Notes: generated by a model not told the origin, from the letters alone. 55,807 nt of DNA from Haloquadratum sp. (GCA_028275165.1 JAQCNF010000077.1:1-55807); one strand, 5' to 3'; numbered from the stretch's first letter, positions 1-8,405 are shown. Numbers and translations are program-made.

Positions 1-80
1 CTGTTCTGTTCTATTTTGTTTTGTGTTGTGCGGTGCGAGAGCGCAACAGAACAGAATCCAACAGAATCCAACAAAACACA
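1..80. repeat. Imperfect inverted repeat in 23S-5S spacer
   Basis: The first 30 bases are a T/G-rich run of pentamer-like units (TGTTC, TATTT, TGTTT) ending in TGTGCG. They are followed by a complementary C/A-rich run starting CGCAACAGAACAG. Together they could fold into a long imperfect hairpin with a loop near 33-41. Because the 5S gene follows, this is most likely the rRNA processing region after the 23S 3' end, but the 23S gene itself is outside the window, so the role is inferred. Confidence 0.5.
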
Positions 81-119
81 CGCCCGTGAGAGCGGGTTCA
101 GGCGGTTCCTGGATTACAC

Positions 120-300
120 GCGAGAAACTTGCAAATGAAATCGAAGTCAAGTCAAGTCAGATCAAACCGAAGTGAAGTCAATTCAACTGGAATGAAATGA
201 AAGCGAATGCAGTGAAAATCGCGCGTTTCGATCTTGACCTCGAATTCAATTGAATTGAAGTCGATGCGATGCGATTCGAAGCGATTCGATGATCTGGTGA
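120..300 (+). other. Pentamer-rich 23S-5S rRNA spacer
   Basis: No gene is visible here. The stretch is dominated by degenerate five-base units such as AAGTC, GAAGT and GATTC. Near its end it carries two copies of CGATTCG (272-278 and 282-288). These are complementary to the AATCG array on the other side of the 5S gene, so the spacer may provide the 5' arm of a 5S processing stem. Confidence 0.5.
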
Positions 301-345
301 AGTGAAACGGCACTGCGAATAAGAATGAAACTGAAGATGAAAGTC

Positions 346-466
346 AAAGGCGGCCAAAGCGGCAGGGAAAGACCCGTACCCATCCCGAACACGGCTGTGA
401 AGTCTGCAAGCGTCACCGGCGGTACTGGAGTAAGAGATTCTCTGGGAGTGCGGTGTCGCCGCCTAC
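346..466 (+). rRNA. rrf: 5S ribosomal RNA
   Basis: The sequence has the archaeal 5S layout. A 5' GGCGGC (349-354) pairs with GCCGCC (458-463) to close helix I. The conserved block CCCGTACCCATCCCGAACACGG lies in the first half (about 371-392), and GGTACTGGAGT with CTCTGGGAGTGCGG forms the second half. Length is about 120 nt, as expected. It lies between the 23S-5S spacer and tRNA-Cys, the usual haloarchaeal order. Exact ends are estimated from helix I; a minus-strand reading frame across it is not a gene. Confidence 0.95.
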
Positions 467-510
467 TCATTCATATTCGCATGTCCATCGACGTGAGTTG
501 AGTGAAGTGA

Positions 511-560
511 AATCGAATCGAATCGAATCGAATCGAATCGAATCGAATCGAATCGAATCG
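511..560 (+). repeat. Ten tandem AATCG pentamers
   Basis: Ten perfect copies of AATCG run head to tail just downstream of the 5S gene, then degrade into AATTG AGTTG AG. The array is a microsatellite inside a transcribed rRNA spacer. It is complementary to the CGATTCG copies upstream of the 5S gene. Confidence 0.95.
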
Positions 561-640
561 AATTGAGTTGAGTCAACTCACACACCGCAGGAAACTGCAC
601 CGGACCGCGAGATAACATAACATACGACGCGGTAGTAAAG

Positions 641-683
641 AGCCACTGTCCACGCCAAATCTCACCGAGGCTGGACAGTGGCT
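641..683 (+). terminator. 12-bp perfect hairpin after 5S rRNA
   Basis: AGCCACTGTCCA (641-652) and TGGACAGTGGCT (672-683) form a perfect 12-bp stem with a 19-nt loop, followed by TTCTTTC. It may terminate the rRNA transcript or be a processing stem between 5S and tRNA-Cys. Confidence 0.6.
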
Positions 684-689
684 TTCTTT

Positions 690-700
690 CTATATTTTAT
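690..700 (+). promoter_or_regulatory. Possible TATA box for tRNA-Cys
   Basis: TATATTTTAT directly follows the hairpin and lies about 40 bases before the mature tRNA. This would let tRNA-Cys be transcribed on its own with a short 5' leader. It is a match by composition and position only. Confidence 0.4.
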
Positions 701-739
701 CGCTAAGGTTAACCAAAGAGAGGCATTAATACTATGTGT

Positions 740-815
740 GCCAAGGTGGCAGAGCCTGGCCGAACGCGTCCGCCTGCAGAGCGGATCATCGCCGGTTCAA
801 ATCCGGCCCTTGGCT
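740..815 (+). tRNA. tRNA-Cys (GCA)
   Basis: A complete cloverleaf can be drawn. The acceptor stem is GCCAAGG (740-746) with CCTTGGC (808-814) and discriminator T815. The anticodon stem is TCCGC/GCGGA around loop CTGCAGA with anticodon GCA at 776-778. The T arm is GCCGG-TTCAAAT-CCGGC (791-807). No CCA is encoded and no intron is seen. The position after 5S rRNA is typical of haloarchaeal rRNA operons. Confidence 0.95.
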
Positions 816-834
816 CTCACACGATACCCTAAAG

Positions 835-856
835 CCCAAGACGACCTTGTCTTGGG
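835..856 (+). terminator. Hairpin after tRNA-Cys
   Basis: CCCAAGAC (835-842) and GTCTTGGG (849-856) form a perfect 8-bp stem with a 6-nt loop, 20 bases past the tRNA end. A weak pyrimidine-rich run follows (TTCCACTACTTTTC). It is a likely transcription end for the tRNA. Confidence 0.6.
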
Positions 857-1437
857 TTCCACTACTTTTCCAGAGACACATATACAGATACTGACAGAAC
901 CGAATGTGTCCGGAGGTCGGTATTTGATTGAAGTCCAGTGAATGGCTCTTCTTCATCCGGGCATAGCATTACGTGGAGGTTTTTACCTCTCTCCGAAGAC
1001 GCCCTTCCACGACTTAGGCATATCATCGGTGTATCCTCGGATGGAATAGCATCCCTCCTAAAATCTACTCTTGCTTCAGATACGTTTCGTGTACCTACAT
1101 GTGTACGTGAGTACGTACACAAGAGAGTACCTATGTAGCGCAAGTCCTCTATTTGCGTGGTACTGCAGCCGTCTACTCCGAATCAACGTCAAAGCCGTCG
1201 CCCGCTTAGGTTATCTCGGCTGCTACATCCTTGAGGTGTTTCTAATGGGACGCCGATGTCTGTACGCTCTGGGGCCGCATTGAATTGGTCGTTTACGATC
1301 GCGATCTGTTGTGGTCCCCCGTTTCCAACGGCTCCGACTCGATGTATTGGGTTCAGTCCAAGGCAGGGTGCCCTCGACGCGCAGTTCATGATTGTGTCTG
1401 GAAGTCCAGAGTGAAACACAGGATAGAATGATGTCTA
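857..1437. other. No recognisable gene; contains a palindrome
   Basis: No convincing coding sequence was found. At 1100-1121 a near-perfect palindrome occurs: TGTGTACGT and ACGTACACA separated by GAGT. Minus-strand frames around 1190-1420 are open but have no family match that I recognise and few acidic residues for a haloarchaeal protein. Confidence 0.5.
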
Positions 1438-1845
1438 CTACAGTTCCCGTTCGAGTACCGAGTCGATACAATTGAAGATTGTCTTCATATGACGCGCGGC
1501 TTTCCGAAGAGACTGTGAGAGCTCTGAATTCAGAGCTGGAACAACGTTTTCGGCAGCAGTCTTGATGATCTCGATCAAGCTCTTTCCGACTACCGGCACG
1601 AACCGATGGGCGACCGAGTCCCGCTCGTAATTGAGTCGGTCGACTATCCGGCCAGTGAATCGCTCCTTCACCTCCGGTCCCCAGACTGAAATCCTGACGC
1701 TTGCGGTTGCTCGATACAGCTCTGGTTCGGAGAACGGTGGTGGGAGGTCGTCGTTGAGCTGTTCGATGACCTCCTCGATTTGCTCATGTCGACGGGCTTG
1801 TAATCCTCTCGGTGTGATCGGTGATCCGTCTCTCTCGCTGCTCAA
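1438..1845 (-). CDS. Hypothetical protein
   Basis: The ORF encodes about 135 residues with a TTG start. I do not recognise the family. The middle is acidic and helical in composition (around EQIEEVIEQLNDDLP), in keeping with a haloarchaeal protein. No signal peptide or membrane segment is visible. The first 15-20 residues may not be real: another frame just upstream (GTG at about 1879) reads a charged peptide beginning VTLARTIRRIEQRE that would join this frame after a one-base shift. The gene may therefore be frameshifted or start later. A TATA-like TATATA lies upstream on the minus strand near 1887. It sits in the gene-poor stretch after tRNA-Cys, away from any operon. Confidence 0.45.
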   Translation of the reverse strand: MSSERDGSPITPRGLQARRHEQIEEVIEQLNDDLPPPFSEPELYRATASVRISVWGPEVKERFTGRIVDRLNYERDSVAHRFVPVVGKSLIEIIKTAAENVVPALNSELSQSLRKAARHMKTIFNCIDSVLEREL

Positions 1846-2459
1846 TCCTACGGATGGTACGTGCGAGTGTCACACCTCTTCCCTCGTATATACTGACGAT
1901 TGACACGCCTGGGTTCTGGCATATGTCTCGCTTCGGGAGTAATCTGAAGTACGCCATCCACCGGCCGCATGATGAGTTTCCGAGGCGACTGCTGGAGCTA
2001 CGTTTCGATCAGGTAGTTGGAATTGCTCTGTCAGTGAGGGGCGCGCACCGGGCGATCCGTCCGGCTTGGTCTGTATCGTACAGTTTTCGGTCGATCACTT
2101 GCTGCATGCACACCGGCAAAACCTGGAGGTACAGGGCATTAGAGGCCAGATGCAGACTCATAGCACGCCCGCCCCACTGACAGCACGACCATACCTCCGA
2201 TAGTGGCAGCCATCCAATCAAAAAGCGCCTGAACAGACGATGCACCGAGAGAAGCAGCGCGCGTGCTAAGTAACAGGAGCAGTTTCGTGAATGAACTTTT
2301 TGTAATCTCGGTATGTCGCGGCGGAGACCTACTGAAGAACCGCCTGAACTGAAGCGAGCCAAAATCCCTTTCGGAATTAACTATCTGGTCGTTCAAAGGG
2401 TATAGCAGAGCCCACATTGAACGACGGCCCCGGGGTCAACGCAGTCTCCACGAGGAAGT
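1846..2459. other. No supported gene
   Basis: Several frames stay open on both strands, but they overlap each other and lack acidic bias, recognisable motifs and ribosome sites. GCCCCGGGGTCAAC at 2427-2440 also occurs at 50838-50851 at the edge of a TnpB relic, so mobile-element debris may reach this far. Confidence 0.4.
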
Positions 2460-2783
2460 ATGACCGGCAATGATGAGCTGTCGAGTGGCGAGAAAAAAGA
2501 CTCCGATCGGGCTTTCGACAGCGGCCGCGAAGAGCGAGAAGCCAATTATCCGGACGTAGGTTACACTCTCGTTGGGATTAATCTGATGCGACCTCTAAGT
2601 GAGGCGCTCATAGTGGTCAAACACTGTCTAGCACTCTTCAGTATCGCGACACCTCTTGCAACCGAATTCGAAGATTACGTAGTGTACGACCAGCACGGTC
2701 ACGCCTACAACCACGACGATCTCCAGGGTCCTTTGGAAGTTGTGGATACGACCGATGTCGACGGGATGGTTGATGCTGCCTAA
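2460..2783 (+). CDS. Hypothetical acidic protein
   Basis: The ORF encodes 107 residues from an ATG with a purine-rich GAGGAAG just upstream. The product is strongly acidic (a D/E-rich N-terminus and a C-terminus ending DTTDVDGMVDAA), which suits a haloarchaeal cytoplasmic protein. A hydrophobic patch around residues 43-65 could be a buried helix or a weak membrane segment. I do not recognise the family. It is isolated, with small ORFs on either side and no operon context. It could be a remnant of a longer gene. Confidence 0.45.
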   Translation: MTGNDELSSGEKKDSDRAFDSGREEREANYPDVGYTLVGINLMRPLSEALIVVKHCLALFSIATPLATEFEDYVVYDQHGHAYNHDDLQGPLEVVDTTDVDGMVDAA

Positions 2784-2897
2784 ACGGGTGAGACCAAAGC
2801 GCAGCGACTGGCCTTATTCTGGCTTGCATAACTCACAGAAACGAATTCTAACGCTGGTCTTGCGGCCGTCCCCGCACTAACGACTGAATTGCAGGGA

Positions 2898-3095
2898 TCA
2901 GATCGGGCTGTTCAGGTTGTCCTGATACATTATCGACTCCTGTGTGAACCGGACCGTCGCCCGTCCATCATCTTCTAACCTGATATACACTAACTGACCG
3001 ATATCTGTCCATGGATATTTCACCGCGATTGATTCGACGCCCCGGTCATATAGCGCGTTCAACAGCACCACGAATCGCCAACATTTAATCTCCAT
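2898..3095 (-). CDS. Small hypothetical protein with strong Shine-Dalgarno
   Basis: The ORF encodes 65 residues. I chose the ATG at 3095 rather than the GTG one codon upstream because GGAGGT lies six bases before it, an ideal spacing. The sequence has regular alternation (IAVKYPWTDIGQLVYIRLEDDG) suggesting a small beta-rich domain. There is no signal peptide. The family is not recognised. The clear ribosome site in a region with few real genes argues that this is translated rather than a chance frame. It may belong to an integrated element with the PLD-ATPase gene that lies 600 bases away on the other strand. Confidence 0.55.
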   Translation of the reverse strand: MEIKCWRFVVLLNALYDRGVESIAVKYPWTDIGQLVYIRLEDDGRATVRFTQESIMYQDNLNSPI

Positions 3096-3101
3096 CACAG
3101 G

Positions 3102-3107
3102 ACCTCC
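3102..3107 (-). promoter_or_regulatory. Shine-Dalgarno GGAGGT
   Basis: GGAGGT on the minus strand is separated by CCTGTG from the ATG of the 65-residue ORF. It fixes that start. Confidence 0.65.
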
Positions 3108-3699
3108 TTGAAATCGATTAAATCAGTCGCTGTCCGCGGAATTTCGGCGTAGTACTGCTCATAATACCCTCCGCTTTCCGGTGGAAGTAGAGGGCGTGGT
3201 CAGCGTCGAAGTTGAATCCCGCGTGCAACGCTATCGCGGACATGAATAACCCCGAGACGGAACATTGAGTGGGCAATACCGAAGCCTCAGTATAACAGGG
3301 TTTTCGATCCCGTGGTTTTGAGTTGGGAGGGCTAATGGGTACGGTGACGAGCTTGTCTATTCGTTTCGGCTCAAGAGGGAGATTCTCCGGCAGTAGGGTA
3401 TTGATTCGAAAGAACTGTTGGCTCGGACGGTTGGGGATGGTGAGATTGTCACGAAGCTTCGCGGCAACCATTTGACCCAATCGCTGAAAGTGAGCGGGAT
3501 GACGCATGCTATGGCTACAAAACTGTGAAATGCCGAGCAGAACGATGCCCTCGTTGGTCCTCTTCGTACAGGCAAAGGCAGATATCGAGGAGTTTCCGAA
3601 CTGCCGCTTTTTATATTGAGGGTGTTCTGGAGACCATCATTTGTTCCATTCCGAGGTAAGCGATTATCAGACCACCTTGTGTAAGTGCTAACCAACATT
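3108..3699. other. No supported gene
   Basis: Minus-strand frames of 128-129 codons overlap each other here, but their products are basic or serine/proline rich and show no motifs. The 3' part should hold the promoter of the PLD-ATPase gene; I see no clear TATA box. Confidence 0.4.
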
Positions 3700-5982
3700 A
3701 TGACGGAGCAATTTGACCTCCCGCTGGGCGGCAGGGCTGACACAACGGGACACGTTGAACTCTTCAGGAGCTACGGGCGGTTCAAAACGTACTTTGAAGA
3801 CGCTGTCCGGATGCGTGTCGTCACGTACTGTGATTCACCGGAGTTTATCCTCGAACTGTTTGACCGGATTGAATCATTTGAACAGTTGGAAGTAGTCGTG
3901 GGTAACGTTGCAGATTATCGGGAGCGACTCATCGATAAGCCGGAACTTGCAGATCGGCTTGAGCAACTCAAACGCGATGAGAAGTTAGTGATCTATCTTT
4001 GCGAGACGAAGGAAGTACACAGCAAGCTCTATTTGATCGAATACAGTGCCGAAAGTGACGACTCCGAAGTGAGTGACGAGACTGATGCATCCCAGCAAAC
4101 CTTCGAGTGGACCAGCTCGGACTCAACTGTAAGTGGTGGTGGAACTGATACAGATGGATCTGAGGATGCTGTGGAGACAGAGACGGTGCGCCCAGCGACG
4201 GCGATCGTAGGCTCTCCGAACTTGTCGGGTAACGCGTGGACGCGGCAGGCGAATACTGGAGTCGCCTTTGAGACGAAGACAGATACACCGCTATGGGGTG
4301 ATTTTGTGGATTTCTATGAAGAACACCGGTCTTACAACAACAACGGTCCATTTCTCGATGACCTTACGGAGCAGTTAGGGCGGACATCTAATGGCCGGGC
4401 CAAAGTAGTCTTGCTGTACACTGAGGGGAAGGTAAAGACTCGTGATGAAGTAAGTGAGCTTCACGGACGGCTTGATGAGCGGATCGAATCTGAGGTAGAT
4501 GAAGTTGATCTGGTACTCGGCGATGAGACAGAGCTGAGTGAGGGTGTCGAAGAGAAAATCGACGAGCAGCAGCGTGAATCGGATGATAGTGAGGCGTCTG
4601 CGGAAGATTTAGATCCAAGAGATGAGAGTGAGACGCGAATCAACCTTTCACTGCTGGGGCATAGCGATGATGCGATTGAGGCGTTGTCTCGAATGACGGA
4701 TTACGATGCGTCATTCTCGGGTGATTCATTGACGACGACGCCACAGGCGGTTCAGCAGTACAAGCGCGATATCTATGAGGTGTCGACAATGTGTGTCGGG
4801 CGGCCGCAAACAGCTAATGATATCCCGGTTGAATTTGGGCGTACACTGAGCTTTCACACTGATGGGCGAGTCTACCGGGTAGGACAGCCGCTTCCTGACG
4901 ATCCGAATGTTGTTGATACCGCCCTGTCAGATTTACAGGAGTATTTTGAGACGGTAGATAAGTACGGGAATTGCAACGATGCAGACGCGGTGAAAGCGCA
5001 TATGGCTGAGGCGTTGCTGTGGATGTTTTGGGCTCCGTTTGCGAACCGCGATGCGGCGTTCTACGACCAGTATGGGATTGATCTTGACAAGGCGCTTCCG
5101 AATCTCTACATCTACGGTGAGTCAGACGCCGGGAAAGGGACGTTCGCGCGGTTTGCGCTGTCGGTGATTAGTGGGGGCCGAGTCGTGAATCCGGTCGATG
5201 CAGACGAGGTTGGGAAGCGGAAAGTGCGCGGAATGCGGTCTGCGAATACTGCGTTCCCTGTGGTCGTCGACGACATCACCAAAGACACGGTAAACCGGCT
5301 GGGTACGTTCCGAAATTACTGGGGGAACTGGACACCGGACGCGAGCTTCCCGCTGTTCGCATTCATCAGTAATGACAAACGGCCGGATGAGTGGTTCCGG
5401 AACCGCTCGAAGGTCTTGCATTTCAACGTGAATTTCGATACGAGCTACAAGGGTGAGGCCGAGGTCAATCGGTTGGTCGAGCAAGATAATCCGCTGTTCC
5501 TCTGGTTCACCCACAAAATGCTGACCCGGGAGCTGACGCTCTCAAACGATGACGATGCGTTACGGACGGCACGCGCCGTGATGTTGGAGTTATATGAGTA
5601 TGCTGGTCGTGACGTACCAGAGTGGTTTCCACGATGCCCTGCTGAGCAAGAGTATGATGCGGGTCGTGACCGGTGGCTCAACCTGCTCAAACGAGAGGAT
5701 ATCACGGCGGAGGATCAGGGTGAGCGACTACGCGTGTCGTTCCCTGAAGGGATGTCGACGGACACCTACACGTATGCACGGGATCCGCCGACAGTTGCGC
5801 GTGTTGAACGCCGCGGACGCGACCTGTTGATTAAATCACCTGATGAGTTCCTCGATTGGTTGGGAGAGCCGCCAGCTAGTGTTGCATTGGATAGGCGGGT
5901 GAGCGAAGATAAAGAAGCCGAAAGGAGTGAGAGTGAAAGTACCGATGGGGTGCTTGGCCGCGTCCGAGGGCTATTCAGTTGA
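3700..5982 (+). CDS. Phospholipase D-like nuclease/P-loop ATPase fusion
   Basis: The product has 760 residues counted from the ATG; a GTG five codons upstream is an alternative start. The N-terminal half is a phospholipase D-type nuclease domain. HSKLYLIE near residue 107 is the HxK(x4)D/E motif, with Glu for Asp, followed after a roughly 50-residue acidic insert by GSPNLSGNAW near residue 171. A single catalytic motif implies a dimer, as in Nuc-type PLD nucleases. A charged linker (about 230-320) leads to an ATPase domain with Walker A GESDAGKGT (473-481), Walker B VVVDDI (521-526) and a sensor-like FAFISND (553-559) followed by an arginine-rich FRNRSK. This order resembles superfamily 3 helicases and phage or plasmid primase-helicases. 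It stands alone in a gene-poor region beside tRNA-Cys. Replication protein of a mobile element or an antiviral effector are both possible; the function is not established. Confidence 0.8.
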   Translation: MTEQFDLPLGGRADTTGHVELFRSYGRFKTYFEDAVRMRVVTYCDSPEFILELFDRIESFEQLEVVVGNVADYRERLIDKPELADRLEQLKRDEKLVIYLCETKEVHSKLYLIEYSAESDDSEVSDETDASQQTFEWTSSDSTVSGGGTDTDGSEDAVETETVRPATAIVGSPNLSGNAWTRQANTGVAFETKTDTPLWGDFVDFYEEHRSYNNNGPFLDDLTEQLGRTSNGRAKVVLLYTEGKVKTRDEVSELHGRLDERIESEVDEVDLVLGDETELSEGVEEKIDEQQRESDDSEASAEDLDPRDESETRINLSLLGHSDDAIEALSRMTDYDASFSGDSLTTTPQAVQQYKRDIYEVSTMCVGRPQTANDIPVEFGRTLSFHTDGRVYRVGQPLPDDPNVVDTALSDLQEYFETVDKYGNCNDADAVKAHMAEALLWMFWAPFANRDAAFYDQYGIDLDKALPNLYIYGESDAGKGTFARFALSVISGGRVVNPVDADEVGKRKVRGMRSANTAFPVVVDDITKDTVNRLGTFRNYWGNWTPDASFPLFAFISNDKRPDEWFRNRSKVLHFNVNFDTSYKGEAEVNRLVEQDNPLFLWFTHKMLTRELTLSNDDDALRTARAVMLELYEYAGRDVPEWFPRCPAEQEYDAGRDRWLNLLKREDITAEDQGERLRVSFPEGMSTDTYTYARDPPTVARVERRGRDLLIKSPDEFLDWLGEPPASVALDRRVSEDKEAERSESESTDGVLGRVRGLFS

Positions 5983-6899
5983 TACTTCGGAGTGAGTTGT
6001 TCTCTTTTTGAGACAGTTGTCGCGTGAACTGATACTGCGAATCAGTATGTCTTCTCGTCAGGTCGTCACTAGCATCAGAAGGCTTTGATCCGGTCATCGA
6101 GATTGGTGAGGACAGTAGCGAGTACGTCCCGCCAGTCGTCAGTTCGCATCTTCCCCAGATATCAGTGCATCTGGAGGCGGGGAGAAGTGGTCGCGGGTGT
6201 GATGATCATCTATGTTCCGGTCATATCGGTATTGCTACAAGTTTCTGGTCTGATATTGCTCCGAATAGTGAATGCTGAAGTCGGCGAAATAAAACCAATG
6301 AATCCGAGGATACGCGCAGGTCAACTGCCTCGCGGTCAAGCCCCGAAGTATCCGCCTTGATTCTTGATGAAACCGCTTGGAAAGTATTCGAGATCGTCGT
6401 CAGTGACGACTGCGTTTGGCGCGCATTCTGGTCGTGTCTAAATGTCGCCGAACCGTTCACTCTGGATTGAGTGTGAACAACCCGGTCGAGGATTTCTATC
6501 TTGGCGGGCCCGCGACTAGGTGGATCAGCCGTGTCCTTAGGGACCGACTGGACCGGGCTCGCGACCGGGAATTAAATTGTTTTGACGTGCTGCATCAACG
6601 AGCGTGGCCTGTCTGGCCTGTCGTTTGAGTATCTCTCACTTGGAGAGCACTCTCCAGGCTGCTTCAGTGGTCAGATTCCGTTTGTGTTGCAGGTCGCGTC
6701 AACGAGAAATACCTCATCCGGGTGCGTTGTATTAAACTGTGGTTTGAACTATTCGATCTGCTCAAGCGTCTCGCTGACGACATCAACTATCTCCTGTTTG
6801 GAGTATTCTTGCTTGCATGTCTGCCGATTAGCATGGCAGTGTGTATCATTCCCCGTATAAACGGCAACGATTATAGACCATCTCGCCAAATCTCTCGCT
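5983..6899. other. Long spacer without a clear gene
   Basis: No intact gene is supported. A minus-strand stretch near 6330-6430 reads PECAPNAVVTDDDLEYFPSG and looks like the end of a protein, but it has no upstream reading frame, so it may be a fragment. The region downstream of 6780 is A/T richer and probably holds the promoter of the next gene. Confidence 0.4.
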
Positions 6900-7751
6900 A
6901 TGCAACGACGTGCTGCCGCGATTTATGTCGTGCTTTTCGTTCTCTTAGGGTCTGGATCATACGCGCTCATTACAACAGCGCAGTCTCCATCAGTGGCGTT
7001 TGAAGACCCTGCATACGAGCTGACTGCACAGGATCAGTTTCAAATTGGCACACAGCTATACAATGTCAATTCAATAGAAACATTGGAGCAGGGTGGTGGA
7101 CACGGAGGAATAACAACGGCGATGAGAAAAGCCGAATTTCAGTATACGAACCAATCGGCCGTATATACAGTCGTCTTAGAGAATAACTCGACACACAGAG
7201 TAAATGGTGAACGACACCGAGTCCTTATTCGGCAGAAAGACGGCAACCCAACAGCAGTTCAATTACAGGATGAGTTGAACGAGAGTGCGATTCTCGCTGC
7301 AGATCCCAGTGCCAGCGAAGAACTCGTGATGCAAAATAACACGCGGTATGTTGTCCGGAACCAGTCTGAGCTCATTTCCGCGAGCGAGTATTTTCCTCAA
7401 CCACAGGCGCAGACAATTTCAATGGGCGAAGCGCTTAGATATCAAAATAACAGCACTACCGTTCGTGGTATCACGAATGAGTCTGTTGAGTTACGATGGA
7501 CCGCTACACGGACGAACACTGTTGATGTATCCAATCATGAAAATGTCACTTTGAGTGGTGAAACATATCTTGTCCACTTTCCTGATACGTCAACAGTTCA
7601 GTTGACACAGCAATTTGGCGAATACCACGCCCAAACGACTGCTATTGCACAGTTTAAAACACACAAGAATGGTCTCTGGGGGATCTCAATCGCATCAATG
7701 TTGACTGTAATTTTTCTTATCGGGTTTGCATACCTGCCGTCGCGCTACTGA
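6900..7751 (+). CDS. Predicted membrane-anchored surface protein
   Basis: The product has 283 residues. An N-terminal hydrophobic segment (about 5-27) works as a signal or anchor. A second one near the C-terminus (about 257-277) is followed by a short tail ending PSRY. The 230 residues between are polar, rich in Asn, Thr and Gln with many N-x-S/T sites (NNST, NQSA, NESV), as expected for a glycosylated domain outside the cell. No enzyme motif is visible. The family is not recognised, though the layout is common among haloarchaeal hypothetical membrane proteins. It appears to be transcribed alone, with a TnpB relic directly downstream on the other strand. Confidence 0.75.
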   Translation: MQRRAAAIYVVLFVLLGSGSYALITTAQSPSVAFEDPAYELTAQDQFQIGTQLYNVNSIETLEQGGGHGGITTAMRKAEFQYTNQSAVYTVVLENNSTHRVNGERHRVLIRQKDGNPTAVQLQDELNESAILAADPSASEELVMQNNTRYVVRNQSELISASEYFPQPQAQTISMGEALRYQNNSTTVRGITNESVELRWTATRTNTVDVSNHENVTLSGETYLVHFPDTSTVQLTQQFGEYHAQTTAIAQFKTHKNGLWGISIASMLTVIFLIGFAYLPSRY

Positions 7752-7754
7752 GGC

Positions 7755-8050
7755 GTGATGTCGTATTTTTTGCTGATAATTCCCGCGCTGAAAGGCGAGA
7801 ATCCCCGACCACCGTGGGATATGAAGGTTCACAACCCAGCTGTTCTTGTGGGACGAAACACCCATGACGACGGTCGGACAAGCGAATCACTGACTGTGCC
7901 AACCGTTATCTCTCTTGCCGCTATCCGTGGCGAGACTCAGGGGTAGCTTGTGCTGAATATTCTCCGCACCATTCACGTCCCGTTCGCCACCGTATCGTAC
8001 CTCTCACACACGTACAGGCCACGTTCAACAACGTCATACCAGCATCAGTG
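7755..8050 (-). pseudogene. TnpB C-terminal relic (IS1341 type)
   Basis: On the minus strand the frames read GGERDVNGAENIQHK, matching the DVNGAENI block that ends the zinc-ribbon of TnpB. After a frame change they read RRHGCFVPQEQLGCEPSYP, the typical tail and right-end sequence of these elements. An upstream piece, ERGLYVCERY, is in a third frame. Only the last quarter of the gene is left, with at least two frameshifts. No TnpA is present. Confidence 0.75.
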
Positions 8051-8145
8051 TCGGCTTACATGCTATGACGATAGAGAGTCAGCGTGGTTATGATTTCTCA
8101 GAACCAGATCTGACTATCTGGACTGCTCTCGTATTTGAAAACCGA

Positions 8146-8157
8146 TAGTTATATATG
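8146..8157 (+). promoter_or_regulatory. TATA box of zinc-finger gene
   Basis: AGTTATATATGA lies about 25-30 bases before the ATG at 8180, preceded by a purine-rich stretch that could be the BRE. The spacing predicts a leaderless mRNA and supports ATG 8180 over ATG 8165. Confidence 0.55.
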
Positions 8158-8179
8158 ATTATTCATGATACACCGTGAT

Positions 8180-8347
8180 ATGTCTGTGCAACGACCATCT
8201 GAAGTAAGTGCAGAATGGTGCCCCGATTGTGGCAATGAAATGGCTTTCAGTGGGGTTCAACCTGCAGGATATGCACAATTCTTCTGTAATCACTGCTGTT
8301 ATCGTCGTGACCGATTTGTAGGCCTTACACCTGAGGACGTACAGTAG
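8180..8347 (+). CDS. Small CPxCG-type zinc finger protein
   Basis: The product has 55 residues. Two cysteine pairs, WCPDCG and FCNHCC, are separated by 20 residues and should bind one zinc ion, as in the many small zinc-ribbon proteins of haloarchaea. The charged C-terminus ends GLTPEDVQ. I start it at the second ATG because a TATA box sits at the right distance for a leaderless transcript. The role is unknown; members of this group often act in regulation or as protein partners. It is upstream of the VOC gene, with a spacer of under 60 bases. Confidence 0.75.
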   Translation: MSVQRPSEVSAEWCPDCGNEMAFSGVQPAGYAQFFCNHCCYRRDRFVGLTPEDVQ

Positions 8348-8405
8348 CGATTAACAGGACGACAGTTTCTTTCGGATTTATACACGTTCGAGAGTACACA
8401 TATGT

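Noticed and set aside
246..470. Minus-strand ORF across the 5S gene
   Set aside because: It is the complement of a clear 5S rRNA.
511..560. AATCG tandem array as a CRISPR or structured repeat
   Set aside because: Units are five bases with no spacers, so it is a microsatellite.
740..6900. tRNA-Cys as integration site of an element with direct repeats
   Set aside because: I found no second copy of the tRNA 3' end and no integrase, so an integrated element is not shown.
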